56,565 bases of DNA from Hyphomicrobiales bacterium (GCA_017304475.1 JAFKKV010000043.1:1-56565), one strand, 5' to 3'; positions 33,563-43,132 are shown, counted from the stretch's first letter. The notes: generated by a model not told the origin, from the sequence alone. Translations and numbers: made by a program.

Positions 33563-34707
33563 CGCTTGCAGCCAAGCCCGTCGCCAACCCCGCCGCGATC
33601 GCCATGGACAACCATGATTCCATTCTGAACGCCCTGCCGCATCCGGTGGTGAGCGTCTCCTCCGATGGCACGATCCTCGACGGCAATGCCGCGGCCGAAG
33701 CCTTTTTTCAGGCGTCGATCCCGGTGCTCAGGCGCCATGCCCTGCGCGAACTGGTGCCCTTCGGCAGTCCCTTGCTCGCCTTGATCGAGCAGGTGCGCGA
33801 TCGGGGCGCGCCGGTCAACGAATACAAGGTCGACCTCGGCACGCCGCGCAACGGTGCCGAACGGGTGGTCGACATCTATGTGGCGCCGATGCCGGAGCGC
33901 TCGGGGGCCGTCGTCGTGATGCTCCAGGAGCGCACGATCGCCGACAAGATGGACCGGCAGCTGACCCATCGCGGCGCGGCGCGTTCGGTCACCGCGCTCG
34001 CCGCCATGCTGGCCCACGAGATCAAGAATCCGCTGTCGGGCATTCGCGGTGCCGCGCAACTCCTGGAAACCTCGGTCGACGACCAGGACCGCACGCTGAC
34101 CCGCCTGATCTGCGACGAGGCCGACCGCATCGTGAAGCTGGTCGACCGCATGGAGGTGTTTTCCGACGAGCGCCCGGTCGAGCGCGAGCCGGTCAATATC
34201 CATGTCGTGCTGGAACACGTGAAGAAGCTGTCGCAGTCGGGCTTTGCCCGGCACATCCGCTTCGCCGAGGAATATGACCCGTCGCTGCCGCCGGTCTTCG
34301 GCAATCGCGACCAGCTGATCCAGGTTTTCCTCAACCTGGTGAAGAACGCGGCCGAGGCGATCGGCGATCATACCGGCGAGGGCGAGATCCTGCTGTCGAC
34401 CGCGTTCCGGCCGGGCGTGCGCCTGACCATGCCGGGCACGGCGAGCCGGGTCGCGCTGCCGCTCGAGGTCTGCGTCCGCGACAATGGTCCGGGCGTGCCC
34501 GACGACCTGCTGCCGCATCTTTTCGATCCGTTCGTCACCACCAAGAGCTCGGGTTCCGGCCTCGGGCTCGCTCTGGTCGCCAAGATCGTCGGCGATCACG
34601 GCGGTATCGTCGAATGCGACAGTCAGCCCCGGAAGACGGTTTTCCGGATTCTCCTGCCCATGGCGCGCGTGTCGCAGAACGACATCAACGGCCGCAAAGC
34701 TCTTTGA
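33559..34707 (+). CDS. ntrB: Nitrogen regulation sensor histidine kinase NtrB
   Basis: Cytoplasmic PII-controlled kinase/phosphatase of NtrC. It has an N-terminal PAS domain (residues 20-130, ILNALPHPVVSVSSDGTILD), a HisKA domain with H153 in MLAHEIKNPLSGIRGAAQLL, an N box (VFLNLVKNAAEAIG), the G1 box DNGPGVPDDLLPHLFDPFVT and G2 GSGLGLALVAKIV. No membrane segments are seen. 382 residues fits. It overlaps dusB and lies 12 bases upstream of ntrC. Confidence 0.96.
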   Translation: MTLAAKPVANPAAIAMDNHDSILNALPHPVVSVSSDGTILDGNAAAEAFFQASIPVLRRHALRELVPFGSPLLALIEQVRDRGAPVNEYKVDLGTPRNGAERVVDIYVAPMPERSGAVVVMLQERTIADKMDRQLTHRGAARSVTALAAMLAHEIKNPLSGIRGAAQLLETSVDDQDRTLTRLICDEADRIVKLVDRMEVFSDERPVEREPVNIHVVLEHVKKLSQSGFARHIRFAEEYDPSLPPVFGNRDQLIQVFLNLVKNAAEAIGDHTGEGEILLSTAFRPGVRLTMPGTASRVALPLEVCVRDNGPGVPDDLLPHLFDPFVTTKSSGSGLGLALVAKIVGDHGGIVECDSQPRKTVFRILLPMARVSQNDINGRKAL

Positions 34708-34719
34708 CGAGGTTCACCT

Positions 34720-36162
34720 ATGCCGACGGGAACGATCCTGGTCGCCGATGACGACGCCGCGATCCGGACGGTGCTGAACCAGGCGCTGTCGAGGGCCGGC
34801 TACGATGTCCGGCTGACCGGCAATGCGACGACGCTGTGGCGCTGGGTGGCCCAGGGCGACGGCGACATCGTGATCACCGACGTGGTGATGCCCGACGAGA
34901 ACGCCTTCGATCTGCTGCCGCGCATCAAGAAGCTGCGCCCCGAGCTGCCGGTGGTGGTGATGAGCGCGCAGAACACCTTCATGACCGCCATCAAGGCCTC
35001 CGAGCGGGGCGCCTATGACTATCTGCCGAAGCCCTTCGATCTGAAGGAGCTCGTCTCGATCGTCGGGCGGGCGCTGGCCGAGCCGAAGGGCAAGCTCGGC
35101 GGCAAGGCGCCGCTGGCCGATACCGACACCATCCCGCTGGTCGGCCGATCGCCGGCCATGCAGGACATCTATCGCGTCCTGGCGCGGCTGATGCAGACCG
35201 ACCTGACCGTGATGATCGTCGGCGAGAGCGGCACGGGCAAAGAACTGGTGGCGCGCGCGCTGCATGATTACGGCAAGCGCCGGGCCGGCCCCTTCGTCGC
35301 GATCAACATGGCGGCGATCCCGCGCGACCTGATCGAAAGCGAGCTGTTCGGTCACGAGAAGGGCGCCTTCACCGGCGCGCAGGCCCGCAATCCCGGCCGG
35401 TTCGAGCAGGCCGAGGGCGGCACGCTGTTTCTCGACGAGATCGGCGACATGCCGATGGAAGCCCAGACCCGCCTGCTGCGCGTCCTGCAGCAGGGCGAAT
35501 ATACCACCGTCGGCGGACGCACGCCGATCAAGGCCGATGTCCGGATCGTCGCGGCGACCAACAAGGACCTGCGCCAGCAGATCCAGCAGGGCATGTTCCG
35601 CGAAGATCTGTTCTTTCGCCTGAACGTCGTGCCGCTGCGGCTGCCGCCGCTGCGCGAGCGCAGCGACGACGTGCCGGACCTGGTCCGCCACTTCTTCGCC
35701 CAGGCCGAGCGCGAGGGCTTGCCGGCCAAGCAGATCGACGCCGGCGCGATGGAGAAGCTGAAGCGCTATCGCTGGCCGGGCAATGTGCGCGAACTCGAGA
35801 ACATGATCCGGCGGCTGACCGCGCTCTATCCGCAGGAGATCATTACCGGGCCGATCATCGACAACGAATTGTCGACGCCCGAGCCGATGTCGGCGCGCGA
35901 GGCGGCGCGTGAGGACGAAACCCTGATGGCCTCGGTCGAGCGCCATATGGGCACCTATTTCAAGTCGTTCGGCGACGACGTGCCGCCGCCCGGCCTCTAT
36001 CATCGGGTGCTGCGCGAAGTGGAGATCCCGCTGATCTCGGCCGCGCTCGCCGCCACCCGCGGCAACCAGATCAAGGCGGCGGACCTTTTGGGGGTCAATC
36101 GCAACACCCTGCGCAAGAAGGTGCGCGACCTGGATATTCAGGTGATCCGCACGTCGCGGTGA
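34720..36162 (+). CDS. ntrC: Nitrogen regulation response regulator NtrC
   Basis: Sigma-54-dependent activator of nitrogen-assimilation genes. Three domains: a receiver with phospho-acceptor D54 (IVITDVVMPDE) and K in YLPKPFDL; an AAA+ domain with Walker A VGESGTGKELVARALHDYGK, the sigma-54 contact loop EKGAFTGAQAR (GAFTGA intact), Walker B GTLFLDEIGDMP and RWPGNVRELENMIRRL; and a Fis-type helix-turn-helix at the end (IKAADLLGVNRNTLRKKVRD). 480 residues. Forms an operon with ntrB. Confidence 0.97.
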   Translation: MPTGTILVADDDAAIRTVLNQALSRAGYDVRLTGNATTLWRWVAQGDGDIVITDVVMPDENAFDLLPRIKKLRPELPVVVMSAQNTFMTAIKASERGAYDYLPKPFDLKELVSIVGRALAEPKGKLGGKAPLADTDTIPLVGRSPAMQDIYRVLARLMQTDLTVMIVGESGTGKELVARALHDYGKRRAGPFVAINMAAIPRDLIESELFGHEKGAFTGAQARNPGRFEQAEGGTLFLDEIGDMPMEAQTRLLRVLQQGEYTTVGGRTPIKADVRIVAATNKDLRQQIQQGMFREDLFFRLNVVPLRLPPLRERSDDVPDLVRHFFAQAEREGLPAKQIDAGAMEKLKRYRWPGNVRELENMIRRLTALYPQEIITGPIIDNELSTPEPMSAREAAREDETLMASVERHMGTYFKSFGDDVPPPGLYHRVLREVEIPLISAALAATRGNQIKAADLLGVNRNTLRKKVRDLDIQVIRTSR

Positions 36163-36175
36163 GGGCTAGCGCGTC

Positions 36176-36344
36176 AACCCTCGCCCGCGTCTTCGTGGGA
36201 GAGGGTGGCGGCGGCAGCCGCCGGGTGAGGGTGGCCGGGTCGGCGCTATCGGTGCATTTCCGCCTGCAAATGAGGGTCGGCCCGCTTCGAACCCTCACCC
36301 GGCCGCTGCCGCGGCCACCCTCTCCCGCAAGCGGGCGAGGGTTT
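36176..36344. repeat. Family B intergenic inverted-repeat element (about 165 bp), copy 1
   Basis: AACCCTCGCCCGCGTCTTCG at the left and its imperfect reverse complement ending GCGGGCGAGGGTTT at the right flank a centre containing a second arm pair (GGCAGCCGCCGGGTGAGGGT / ACCCTCACCCGGCCGCTGCC). The centre (GTGCATTTCCGCCTGCAAAT) resembles that of the copy at 50321-50484. It lies in the 375-base ntrC-ntrY gap, which has no gene. The remaining bases up to ntrY (36345-36537) show nothing I can name. Confidence 0.8.
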
Positions 36345-36537
36345 AGGCGCACCAATCTTCGCCCGCGTCGACCTCCCGTCCAAGGCGTGTCGGGCCTCAC
36401 CTCGCGCTGACGTGAAGGCCATTTGCGTGACTTTTCGGTCACAGCTGTTGTAAGAGGGCCGCAGGATTCCTTTGTGAGCGGGTCGTCGGGCTGCCAATCA
36501 GGGCGACCCGGCTGGCCGTCCGGAGAGCATTCACTGC

Positions 36538-38784
36538 ATGACGGCTCAAGCAACGCCCGATCCCGCGATCCATACCATCGGCGACGCGGCGACCATGCCG
36601 CGGCTCCGGTCCGGCCGGGCCGGGCCGCTCATGGTCGCGGTCGCGCTGCTGGCCGGCCTCGTCACCTTCCTGCTGGTCACCGGCCTTGCGCCGATCGCGC
36701 CGACGCATGAGGTCGTGCTCAGCGTCCTGGCGGTCGATGCCGTGCTGGTGCTGGCGCTGACGCTGATGATCGTCCGGGAGATCCTGGCGCTCAGGCGCGC
36801 CCGGCGTAGCGGCCAGGCGGCCTCGCGCCTGCACGAACGGGTCGTGCGATTGTTCGCCTTCGTCGCCTCGATCCCGGTGGCGGTGCTGGCGGTGGCGGCG
36901 TCGGTGACCCTCGACCGCGGCCTGGAGAGCATTTTTTCGGGCGGCGTGAAACGGGCGGTGGAGGCCTCCGCGCAGGTCGCCAATGCCTATATCGGCGAAC
37001 AGATCGAGCTGGTGCGGGCGGAAGCCGGCGCCCTGACGCAGGATATCGAGCGCATCCGGGCGCTCGACAGCCGCCAGGTCGATTTCAAGCGCTTCCTGAC
37101 GGCCCAGGCGCTGGTGCGCGGTTTCGTGGTGGTCCGGCTGGTCCGCCCTGACGGCAGCGTGGTGGAGGCGGCCGACCTGCCGGTGCAGGTCGACTTCAAC
37201 ATTCCCGCGACCATTCTCGACGAGGTCGGCAAGACCGACGACATCATCGTCAATGTCTCGTCGCGCGGCGAGCGCGACTTCATCGAGGCGATCCTTCGTC
37301 TCAAGCGCGGGGTCGACGAATTCCTCTATATCGTCCGCCCGATCAATCCACGGATCGGCGAACATCTCCGGGCGACCCAGTTCGGGCTGTTCGAATATCA
37401 GCAATTGCAGGACCGCAGGCTCGGGCTGCAGATCGCGTTCGCCTTGATGTTCGCGCTGATCGCGCTCCTGGTGACGCTCTCGGCGGTGTTCCTGGGGCTC
37501 AGCTTCGCCAACCGCCTGGTCCAGCCGATCCGCCGGCTGATCGGAGCCGCCGGCCAGGTCGCGGCCGGCGATCTCGGCGTCGAGGTCCATATCCGCAAGT
37601 CGGAGGGCGATCTCGCCAATCTCGGCGACACCTTCAACAAGATGACTTCGCAACTGCGCCAGCAGCGCGAGGACCTGATCAGCGCCCGCGACCAGATCGA
37701 CAGCCGCAGGCGTTTCACCGAAGCCGTGCTGTCGGGGGTCACCGCCGGCGTTCTCGGCCTGGACGAAGCCGGCCATGTGACGCTGATGAACCGCTCGGCC
37801 TCGGATATTCTTGGTGTGCCGGCCACCGAACTCTCGGGCGTGACGCTCGCCGAAAAGGTTCCCGAGCTCGCCGAGCTGATCGGCCGGGCCGGGCAGGGCG
37901 GCGCCAATCTCGTGCAGGGCCAGGTCATGCTGGTGCGCGGCGGCCGCGAAAGGACGCTGGTGGTGCGGGTGGCGCTCGAAGCGGACGAGGAGGGCGCCCA
38001 TGGCGCCGTCGTCACCATCGACGATGTGACCGATCTGGTGGTCGCCCAGCGCGCCTCGGCCTGGGCCGACATCGCGCGCCGCATCGCCCACGAGATCAAG
38101 AATCCGCTGACGCCGATCCAGCTTTCGGCCGAACGGTTGAAGCGGCGCTATGGCCGGGTGATCACCGAGGACCGCGAGGTTTTCGACCAGTGCACGGACA
38201 CGATCATCCGCCAGGTCGGCGATATCGGCCGGATGGTCGATGAATTCTCGTCGTTTGCCCGCATGCCGAAACCGGTTTTCGAGCGCGAGGATGTCGCCGA
38301 CACCGTCCGCCAGGCGGTGTTCATGATGCGCATCGGCTATCCCGACATCGAGATCGATGCCGATATCGCCGACGGCGTCTGGCCGGCCTCGTTCGACCGC
38401 CGGCTGATCAGCCAAGCGCTGACCAATATCATCAAGAACGCCACCGAGGCGATCGGCGCGGTTCCTGAGGATGAACGCGGCAAGGGACGCATCATGGTGC
38501 GACTGGTCGCAAATCCGCCTTTCTTTGCGATAGACGTGATCGACAACGGAATGGGGTTACCCAAGGAGAACCGGCACCGGCTGCTCGAGCCCTATGTCAC
38601 CACCCGCACCAAGGGAACGGGGCTGGGGCTCGCGATCGTCGGCAAGATCCTCGAAGAGCATGGCGGCAGCCTCGGCCTGTTCGACGCGCCGCCCGACGCC
38701 GAGGGGCGGGTCCGCGGGGCGTGCATCCGCTTGAGTTTCAAGGACCAGAAAGTCGCCGTGGCCCCCGCCGCGGCGGCCGAGTGA
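36538..38784 (+). CDS. ntrY: Membrane sensor histidine kinase NtrY
   Basis: Partner kinase of NtrX, linked in this class to nitrogen, redox or envelope signals. The 748-residue protein has three to four N-terminal membrane segments (two near residues 30-80, one near 105-120, one near 300-325) framing a periplasmic sensor region. A HAMP domain (ANRLVQPIRRLIGAAGQVAA), a PAS domain (AVLSGVTAGVLGLDEAGHVT), HisKA with H518 in RIAHEIKNPLTPIQLSAERL, and a HATPase with DNGMGLPKENRHRLLEPYVT and GTGLGLAIVGKIL follow. ntrX starts 20 bases downstream. Confidence 0.96.
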   Translation: MTAQATPDPAIHTIGDAATMPRLRSGRAGPLMVAVALLAGLVTFLLVTGLAPIAPTHEVVLSVLAVDAVLVLALTLMIVREILALRRARRSGQAASRLHERVVRLFAFVASIPVAVLAVAASVTLDRGLESIFSGGVKRAVEASAQVANAYIGEQIELVRAEAGALTQDIERIRALDSRQVDFKRFLTAQALVRGFVVVRLVRPDGSVVEAADLPVQVDFNIPATILDEVGKTDDIIVNVSSRGERDFIEAILRLKRGVDEFLYIVRPINPRIGEHLRATQFGLFEYQQLQDRRLGLQIAFALMFALIALLVTLSAVFLGLSFANRLVQPIRRLIGAAGQVAAGDLGVEVHIRKSEGDLANLGDTFNKMTSQLRQQREDLISARDQIDSRRRFTEAVLSGVTAGVLGLDEAGHVTLMNRSASDILGVPATELSGVTLAEKVPELAELIGRAGQGGANLVQGQVMLVRGGRERTLVVRVALEADEEGAHGAVVTIDDVTDLVVAQRASAWADIARRIAHEIKNPLTPIQLSAERLKRRYGRVITEDREVFDQCTDTIIRQVGDIGRMVDEFSSFARMPKPVFEREDVADTVRQAVFMMRIGYPDIEIDADIADGVWPASFDRRLISQALTNIIKNATEAIGAVPEDERGKGRIMVRLVANPPFFAIDVIDNGMGLPKENRHRLLEPYVTTRTKGTGLGLAIVGKILEEHGGSLGLFDAPPDAEGRVRGACIRLSFKDQKVAVAPAAAAE

Positions 38785-38804
38785 TATCGGAACAGGTTGG
38801 ACGA

Positions 38805-40172
38805 ATGGCAGGCGATATTCTGGTGGTCGATGACGAGGCCGATATCCGCGACGTCGTCGCAGGTATTCTGGACGACGAAGGTTATCGTACCCGCACGGCC
38901 CGCAATTCCGACGAGGCGCTGGCGGCCATCGAGGCGCGCCGGCCGAACCTCATTTTCCTCGACATCTGGATGCAGGGCAGCCGGCTCGACGGCCTGCAGC
39001 TCCTCGACGTGGTCAAGGAGCGGCATCCCGACGTGCCCGTCGTGATGATTTCCGGCCACGGTAATATCGAGACCGCGGTCTCGGCGATCAAGCGCGGTGC
39101 CTATGACTATATCGAGAAGCCGTTCAAATCGGACCGCCTGGTGCTGGTGGCGGAGCGGGCCATCGAGACCTCCAGCCTGAGGCGCGAGGTCAAGGCGCTC
39201 AGACAGATCTCGGGCCAGTCGACCGGGCTGGTCGGCCGATCCTCGGCGATGAACCAGCTGCGCCAGACGATCGAGCGGGTGGCGCCGACCAACAGCCGCA
39301 TCATGATCTTCGGCGCGTCCGGCGCCGGCAAGGAGCTGACCGCCCGCACGCTCCACACCACCTCGGTGCGCGCCAGCGGCCCGTTCATCGTGATCAATGC
39401 GGCGGCGATCACGCCGGAGCGCATGGAGATCGAGCTGTTCGGATCGGAAGGCGAGAACGGCCAGGGCCGCAAGGTCGGCGCACTCGAGGAGGCCCATGGC
39501 GGCAGCCTGTTCATCGACGAAATCGCCGACATGCCGCGCGAAACCCAGAATCGCATTCTCAGGGTGCTGGTCGACCAGAGCTTCCAGCGCGTCGGCGGCA
39601 CCACCCGGGTGCAGGTCGACGTGCGGATCATTTCCTCGACCGCGCGCGACATCCAGACCGAAATCTCCGAGGGCCGCTTCCGCGAAGACCTGTTCCACCG
39701 GCTGGCGGTGGTGCCGATCCGCGTGCCGACGCTGGCCGAGCGGCGCGAGGACATTCCCGACCTGGTCGAGCACTTCCTCGACCAGATCTCGGCGAGCACC
39801 GGGCTCAGCAAACGCAAGATCGGCGACGACGCCATGGCGGTGCTGCAGTCGCATGACTGGCCGGGCAATCTGCGCCAGCTGCGCAACAATATCGAGCGGG
39901 TGCTGATCCTGGCGGGCGGCGATCCCGACGCGGTGGTCGACGTCTCCATGCTGCCGCCCGATGTCGGCTCGGCGGTGCCCTCCATGCCGCAAGGGCAGGG
40001 CGGCGAGCACCTGATGGCCCTGCCGCTGCGCGAGGCGCGGGAGGCCTTCGAACGGGAATATCTGGCCGCCCAGATCAACCGCTTCGGCGGCAATATCTCG
40101 CGCACGGCGGAGTTCATCGGCATGGAGCGCTCGGCGCTGCACCGCAAGCTGAAGGCGCTGAGCGTCGGCTGA
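38805..40172 (+). CDS. ntrX: Nitrogen assimilation response regulator NtrX
   Basis: NtrC-family regulator of 455 residues. The start ATG 38805 (MAGDILVVDDEADIRDVVAG) lies 20 bases after ntrY; the open frame begins earlier inside ntrY. The receiver domain carries D53 (LIFLDIWMQ) and the switch lysine in YIEKPFKS. The AAA+ domain has Walker A FGASGAGKELTARTLH and Walker B GSLFIDEIADMP. The sigma-54-contacting GAFTGA loop is replaced by the Gly/Glu-rich SEGENGQGRKVGALEEA. A Fis-type HTH ends the protein (ISRTAEFIGMERSALHRKLK). It may therefore regulate sigma-70-type promoters. Confidence 0.96.
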   Translation: MAGDILVVDDEADIRDVVAGILDDEGYRTRTARNSDEALAAIEARRPNLIFLDIWMQGSRLDGLQLLDVVKERHPDVPVVMISGHGNIETAVSAIKRGAYDYIEKPFKSDRLVLVAERAIETSSLRREVKALRQISGQSTGLVGRSSAMNQLRQTIERVAPTNSRIMIFGASGAGKELTARTLHTTSVRASGPFIVINAAAITPERMEIELFGSEGENGQGRKVGALEEAHGGSLFIDEIADMPRETQNRILRVLVDQSFQRVGGTTRVQVDVRIISSTARDIQTEISEGRFREDLFHRLAVVPIRVPTLAERREDIPDLVEHFLDQISASTGLSKRKIGDDAMAVLQSHDWPGNLRQLRNNIERVLILAGGDPDAVVDVSMLPPDVGSAVPSMPQGQGGEHLMALPLREAREAFEREYLAAQINRFGGNISRTAEFIGMERSALHRKLKALSVG

Positions 40173-40213
40173 TTCGCCGCCGCGAGGCCGGTCTGACCCC
40201 GCACCGTGGCAGG

Positions 40214-40236
40214 TTTGCGGGCGCCGCCCCCGCAAA
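40214..40236 (+). terminator. Hairpin after ntrX (weak terminator candidate)
   Basis: TTTGCGGG (40214-40221) pairs with CCCGCAAA (40229-40236) over a GC-rich 7-base loop, 42 bases past the ntrX stop. The next bases (TTCGTCAGG) are not a T-run, so termination may depend on Rho or the hairpin may only protect the 3' end. Confidence 0.35.
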
Positions 40237-40412
40237 TTCGTCAGGGCGGCTTTGCGCGAGCCGGGCATATCCGGTCTTCGCGGGCCGGCGGAACCGTGTC
40301 AGATTGGTGTTGCAGTGCGGTGCAACGCTACTGCGTTCAGCAATGCGTCAGGCGGCCCGCGCGAAGGCGGCGTCCCAACTGACGATCGGCAAGCCCGAAA
40401 GGAGCCCGCCCC

Positions 40413-41270
40413 ATGTCCCGTATCGCTTATGTCAATGGCAGCTACCTGCCTCACGGCTCGGCCGCCGTTCACATCGAGGATCGCGGATATCAGTTCGCCG
40501 ACGGTGTCTACGAGGTCTGCGAAGTCCGGGGCGGCCGGCTGGTCGACGAGACGCGCCACCTGAGCCGGCTGGAGCGCTCGCTTACCGAATTGAAGATCGA
40601 CTCGCCCATGTCGCGCGGCGCGCTCGGCGTGGTGCTGCGCGAGACGGTGCGGCGCAACCGGGTGCGCGATGGCCTGGTCTATATGCAGGTGACGCGCGGC
40701 GTGGCGCGGCGCGACCATGCCTTTCCGAAGCCCGGCACGCCGCCGGCCCTGGTGATCACCGCCAAATCGGTCGACATGGCCAAGGGCGACGCCAATGCCG
40801 CCAAGGGCGTCAAGGTCATCACGCTGCCCGACAATCGCTGGGAGCGGGTCGACATCAAGTCGGTCGGCCTCCTGCCCAATTGCCTCGCCAAGCAGGCCGC
40901 GCGCGAAGCCGGTGCCTATGAGGCCTGGCTGGTCGATGCCGACGGCTTCGTCACCGAGGGATCCTCGACCAATGCCTGGATCGTCACCAAGGACGGCGTG
41001 CTGGTCACCCGCTACGCCGACAACGGCATCCTGAAGGGCATTACCCGCACGACGCTGTTCGATCTCTGCGCCCGCGAAGGCATCAAGATCGAAGAGCGCC
41101 AGTTCAGCGTGGCCGAGGCCCAGGAGGCGCGCGAATGCTTCCTGACCTCGGCGACGACGATCGTCATGCCGATCGTGGCGATTGACGGCCGGCCGGTCGG
41201 CAACGGCGCGCCGGGCTCGATCGCCACCGATCTTCGCCTGAAATTTCATGAGGTTGCGGAGATCGCGTGA
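40413..41270 (+). CDS. dat: D-amino-acid transaminase (class IV PLP aminotransferase)
   Basis: Interconverts D-alanine and D-glutamate (with keto acids), probably for peptidoglycan precursors. 285 residues with fold-type IV motifs: YVNGSYLPHGSAAVHIEDRG, QFADGVYEVCEV, the PLP lysine K149 in ERVDIKSVGLLPNCLAKQAA, EAWLVDADGFVTEGSSTNAW and the phosphate-binding GILKGITRTTL. The sequence fits Dat rather than branched-chain IlvE by its length and the VDIKSVGLLPN context. RBS AAAGGAG precedes ATG 40413. A dat gene between ntrX and hfq is common in Rhizobiales. Confidence 0.92.
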   Translation: MSRIAYVNGSYLPHGSAAVHIEDRGYQFADGVYEVCEVRGGRLVDETRHLSRLERSLTELKIDSPMSRGALGVVLRETVRRNRVRDGLVYMQVTRGVARRDHAFPKPGTPPALVITAKSVDMAKGDANAAKGVKVITLPDNRWERVDIKSVGLLPNCLAKQAAREAGAYEAWLVDADGFVTEGSSTNAWIVTKDGVLVTRYADNGILKGITRTTLFDLCAREGIKIEERQFSVAEAQEARECFLTSATTIVMPIVAIDGRPVGNGAPGSIATDLRLKFHEVAEIA

Positions 41271-41435
41271 CGGTCGCGACGAGAGACCACACGAGGCCGT
41301 GAGGGCCGCGCGGCTTGCGCTGCGGGGACCGATCAGCCTCTAATAGGCAGTCAAGAAGAAGCTCGGAACCGGTCAAATGCCGGTTCATCAACTTTCGCGG
41401 CGCACTTTCTGCCGCGGCAACAACGGAAAAACACA

Positions 41436-41687
41436 ATGGCGGATCGAGCCCAGAACCTCCAGGACACCTTTCTCAATCACGTCCGCAAGAACAAAGTTCC
41501 TCTCACCATCTTTCTCGTCAACGGCGTCAAGCTTCAGGGCGTCGTCACCTGGTTTGATAATTTCTGCGTGCTTCTGCGTCGTGATGGCCACTCGCAATTG
41601 GTCTATAAGCACGCCATATCGACGATCATGCCCGGCGCGCCGGTCCAACTGTTCGAACCGACGGACGGAGACGGCGACAAGGGCTGA
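41436..41687 (+). CDS. hfq: RNA chaperone Hfq
   Basis: Sm-like hexameric RNA-binding protein that aids sRNA-mRNA pairing. The 83 residues contain Sm1 (NLQDTFLNHVRKNKVPLTIF, then LVNGVKLQGVVTWFDNFCVL) and Sm2 (LVYKHAISTIMPG), with distal- and proximal-face residues conserved (Q in NLQDTFL, YKH). The C-terminus is short, as usual in alphaproteobacteria. Upstream leader bases 41367-41385 form AACCGG/CCGGTT, a small hairpin of unknown role. hflX follows 21 bases later. Confidence 0.98.
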   Translation: MADRAQNLQDTFLNHVRKNKVPLTIFLVNGVKLQGVVTWFDNFCVLLRRDGHSQLVYKHAISTIMPGAPVQLFEPTDGDGDKG

Positions 41688-41708
41688 AGACCACATTCGA
41701 GGCCAGGC

Positions 41709-43076
41709 TTGGACATACGACGTCCCGACATCATCTCGCTTTCGCAGTCCGGTGCGCCGGAGGAGCCGCGAGGTGAGCCGACCCGCGTGCTGGTCGTGGT
41801 TCCCGTACGGCCGCTGCGCGGCCGTACCGGCGAAGCGCCCGAAACCATGCGCTCGGCGGAGGCCAAGCGCGACGAGGCGGCGGGTCTTGCCGCCGCCATC
41901 GATCTCGAAGTGGTGCTGTCGCTGATCGTCACGCTGGCGCTGCCGCGTCCGGCGACCCTGCTCGGCAAGGGTAAGGTCGAGGAGATCGCCGGCCTCGTCG
42001 CGGCGCACGAGACCGGCTTGGTTTTCGTCGATGCGGCGCTCTCCCCGGTGCAGCAACGCAATCTGGAAAAGGCCTGGAAGGCCAAGGTGGTCGACCGCAC
42101 CGGCCTGATCCTCGAGATCTTCGGCCGACGGGCGCGCACCAAGGAAGGCGCGCTGCAGGTCGAGCTCGCCCATCTCAGCTATCAGAAGAGCCGGCTGGTG
42201 CGGTCCTGGACCCATCTGGAGCGCCAGCGCGGCGGTTTCGGCTTCCTCGGCGGTCCCGGCGAAACCCAGATCGAGGCCGACCGGCGGATGATCCAGGAGC
42301 GGATCACCCGGATCGAGCGCGAGCTTGCCCAGGTGACGCGGACGCGGCGGCTGCATCGGGAGAGCCGCAAGCGCGTGCCCTATCCGATCGTCGCCCTGGT
42401 CGGCTACACCAATGCCGGCAAGTCGACGCTGTTCAACGCACTCACCACCGGCGGCGTGCTGGCCCAGGACATGCTGTTCGCGACGCTGGATCCGACGCTC
42501 AGGCAATTGCGCCTGCCGCACGGCGCCAAGGCGATCCTGTCCGATACGGTCGGTTTCATCTCGGACCTGCCGACCATGCTGGTCGCGGCCTTCCGCGCGA
42601 CGCTCGAAGAGGTGATCGAGGCCGATGTCATCCTGCATGTGCGCGACGTCAGCCATGGCGACACCGAAGCGCAGGCGGCCGATGTCGCGACCATCCTGGC
42701 AGAGCTCGGCATTGCCGAGACCCGCGCGCTGATCGAGGTCTGGAACAAGGTCGACCTGCTCGACGAGGAGGCCCGTACCGAGGCCTTGAACCGCGCGACC
42801 CGCAACGATCCGGACAAGCGGCCCTATCTCGTCTCCGCACTCTCCGGCGAAGGCTTGCCGGAACTCCTGGCTGCCATCGAGGAACGGGTGGTGGCGGGGC
42901 ATGACCGGCTGACCGTGACGGTGCCGGCGGCCGACGGGCGCACGCTCAACTGGATCTATGAGAATGCCGAGGTCGAGAGCCGCCAGGCGCTGGAGAATGG
43001 CGGGACCCAGGTGACGCTCCGGATCGCGCCGGCGAAACGCTCGCAGCTCGAACGGCGGCTCGGCGAGGCGGCGTAG
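41709..43076 (+). CDS. hflX: Ribosome-associated GTPase HflX
   Basis: GTPase that binds and splits stalled or hibernating ribosomes. The start appears to be TTG 41709 (MDIRRPDIIS); no ATG lies nearer the conserved part. The HflX N-terminal domain has LGKGKVEEIAGLV and FVDAALSPVQQRNLEKAW, with the glycine-rich linker GGFGFLGGPGETQIEADRRM. The GTPase has G1 GYTNAGKSTLFNAL, G3 DTVGFISDLPTMLVAAFRAT, G4 NKVD and G5 VSALSGEGL. 455 residues. hfq-hflX is a conserved pair. Confidence 0.95.
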   Translation: MDIRRPDIISLSQSGAPEEPRGEPTRVLVVVPVRPLRGRTGEAPETMRSAEAKRDEAAGLAAAIDLEVVLSLIVTLALPRPATLLGKGKVEEIAGLVAAHETGLVFVDAALSPVQQRNLEKAWKAKVVDRTGLILEIFGRRARTKEGALQVELAHLSYQKSRLVRSWTHLERQRGGFGFLGGPGETQIEADRRMIQERITRIERELAQVTRTRRLHRESRKRVPYPIVALVGYTNAGKSTLFNALTTGGVLAQDMLFATLDPTLRQLRLPHGAKAILSDTVGFISDLPTMLVAAFRATLEEVIEADVILHVRDVSHGDTEAQAADVATILAELGIAETRALIEVWNKVDLLDEEARTEALNRATRNDPDKRPYLVSALSGEGLPELLAAIEERVVAGHDRLTVTVPAADGRTLNWIYENAEVESRQALENGGTQVTLRIAPAKRSQLERRLGEAA

Positions 43077-43132
43077 GGCGACGAATCGAGGGTGGTTGCG
43101 TCAAACCGCGACGCGCATTCCGGGTTTCCGTG

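Noticed and set aside
36439..38415. 658-codon minus-strand frame
   Set aside because: Lies antisense to ntrY, which is complete. No recognisable protein sequence.
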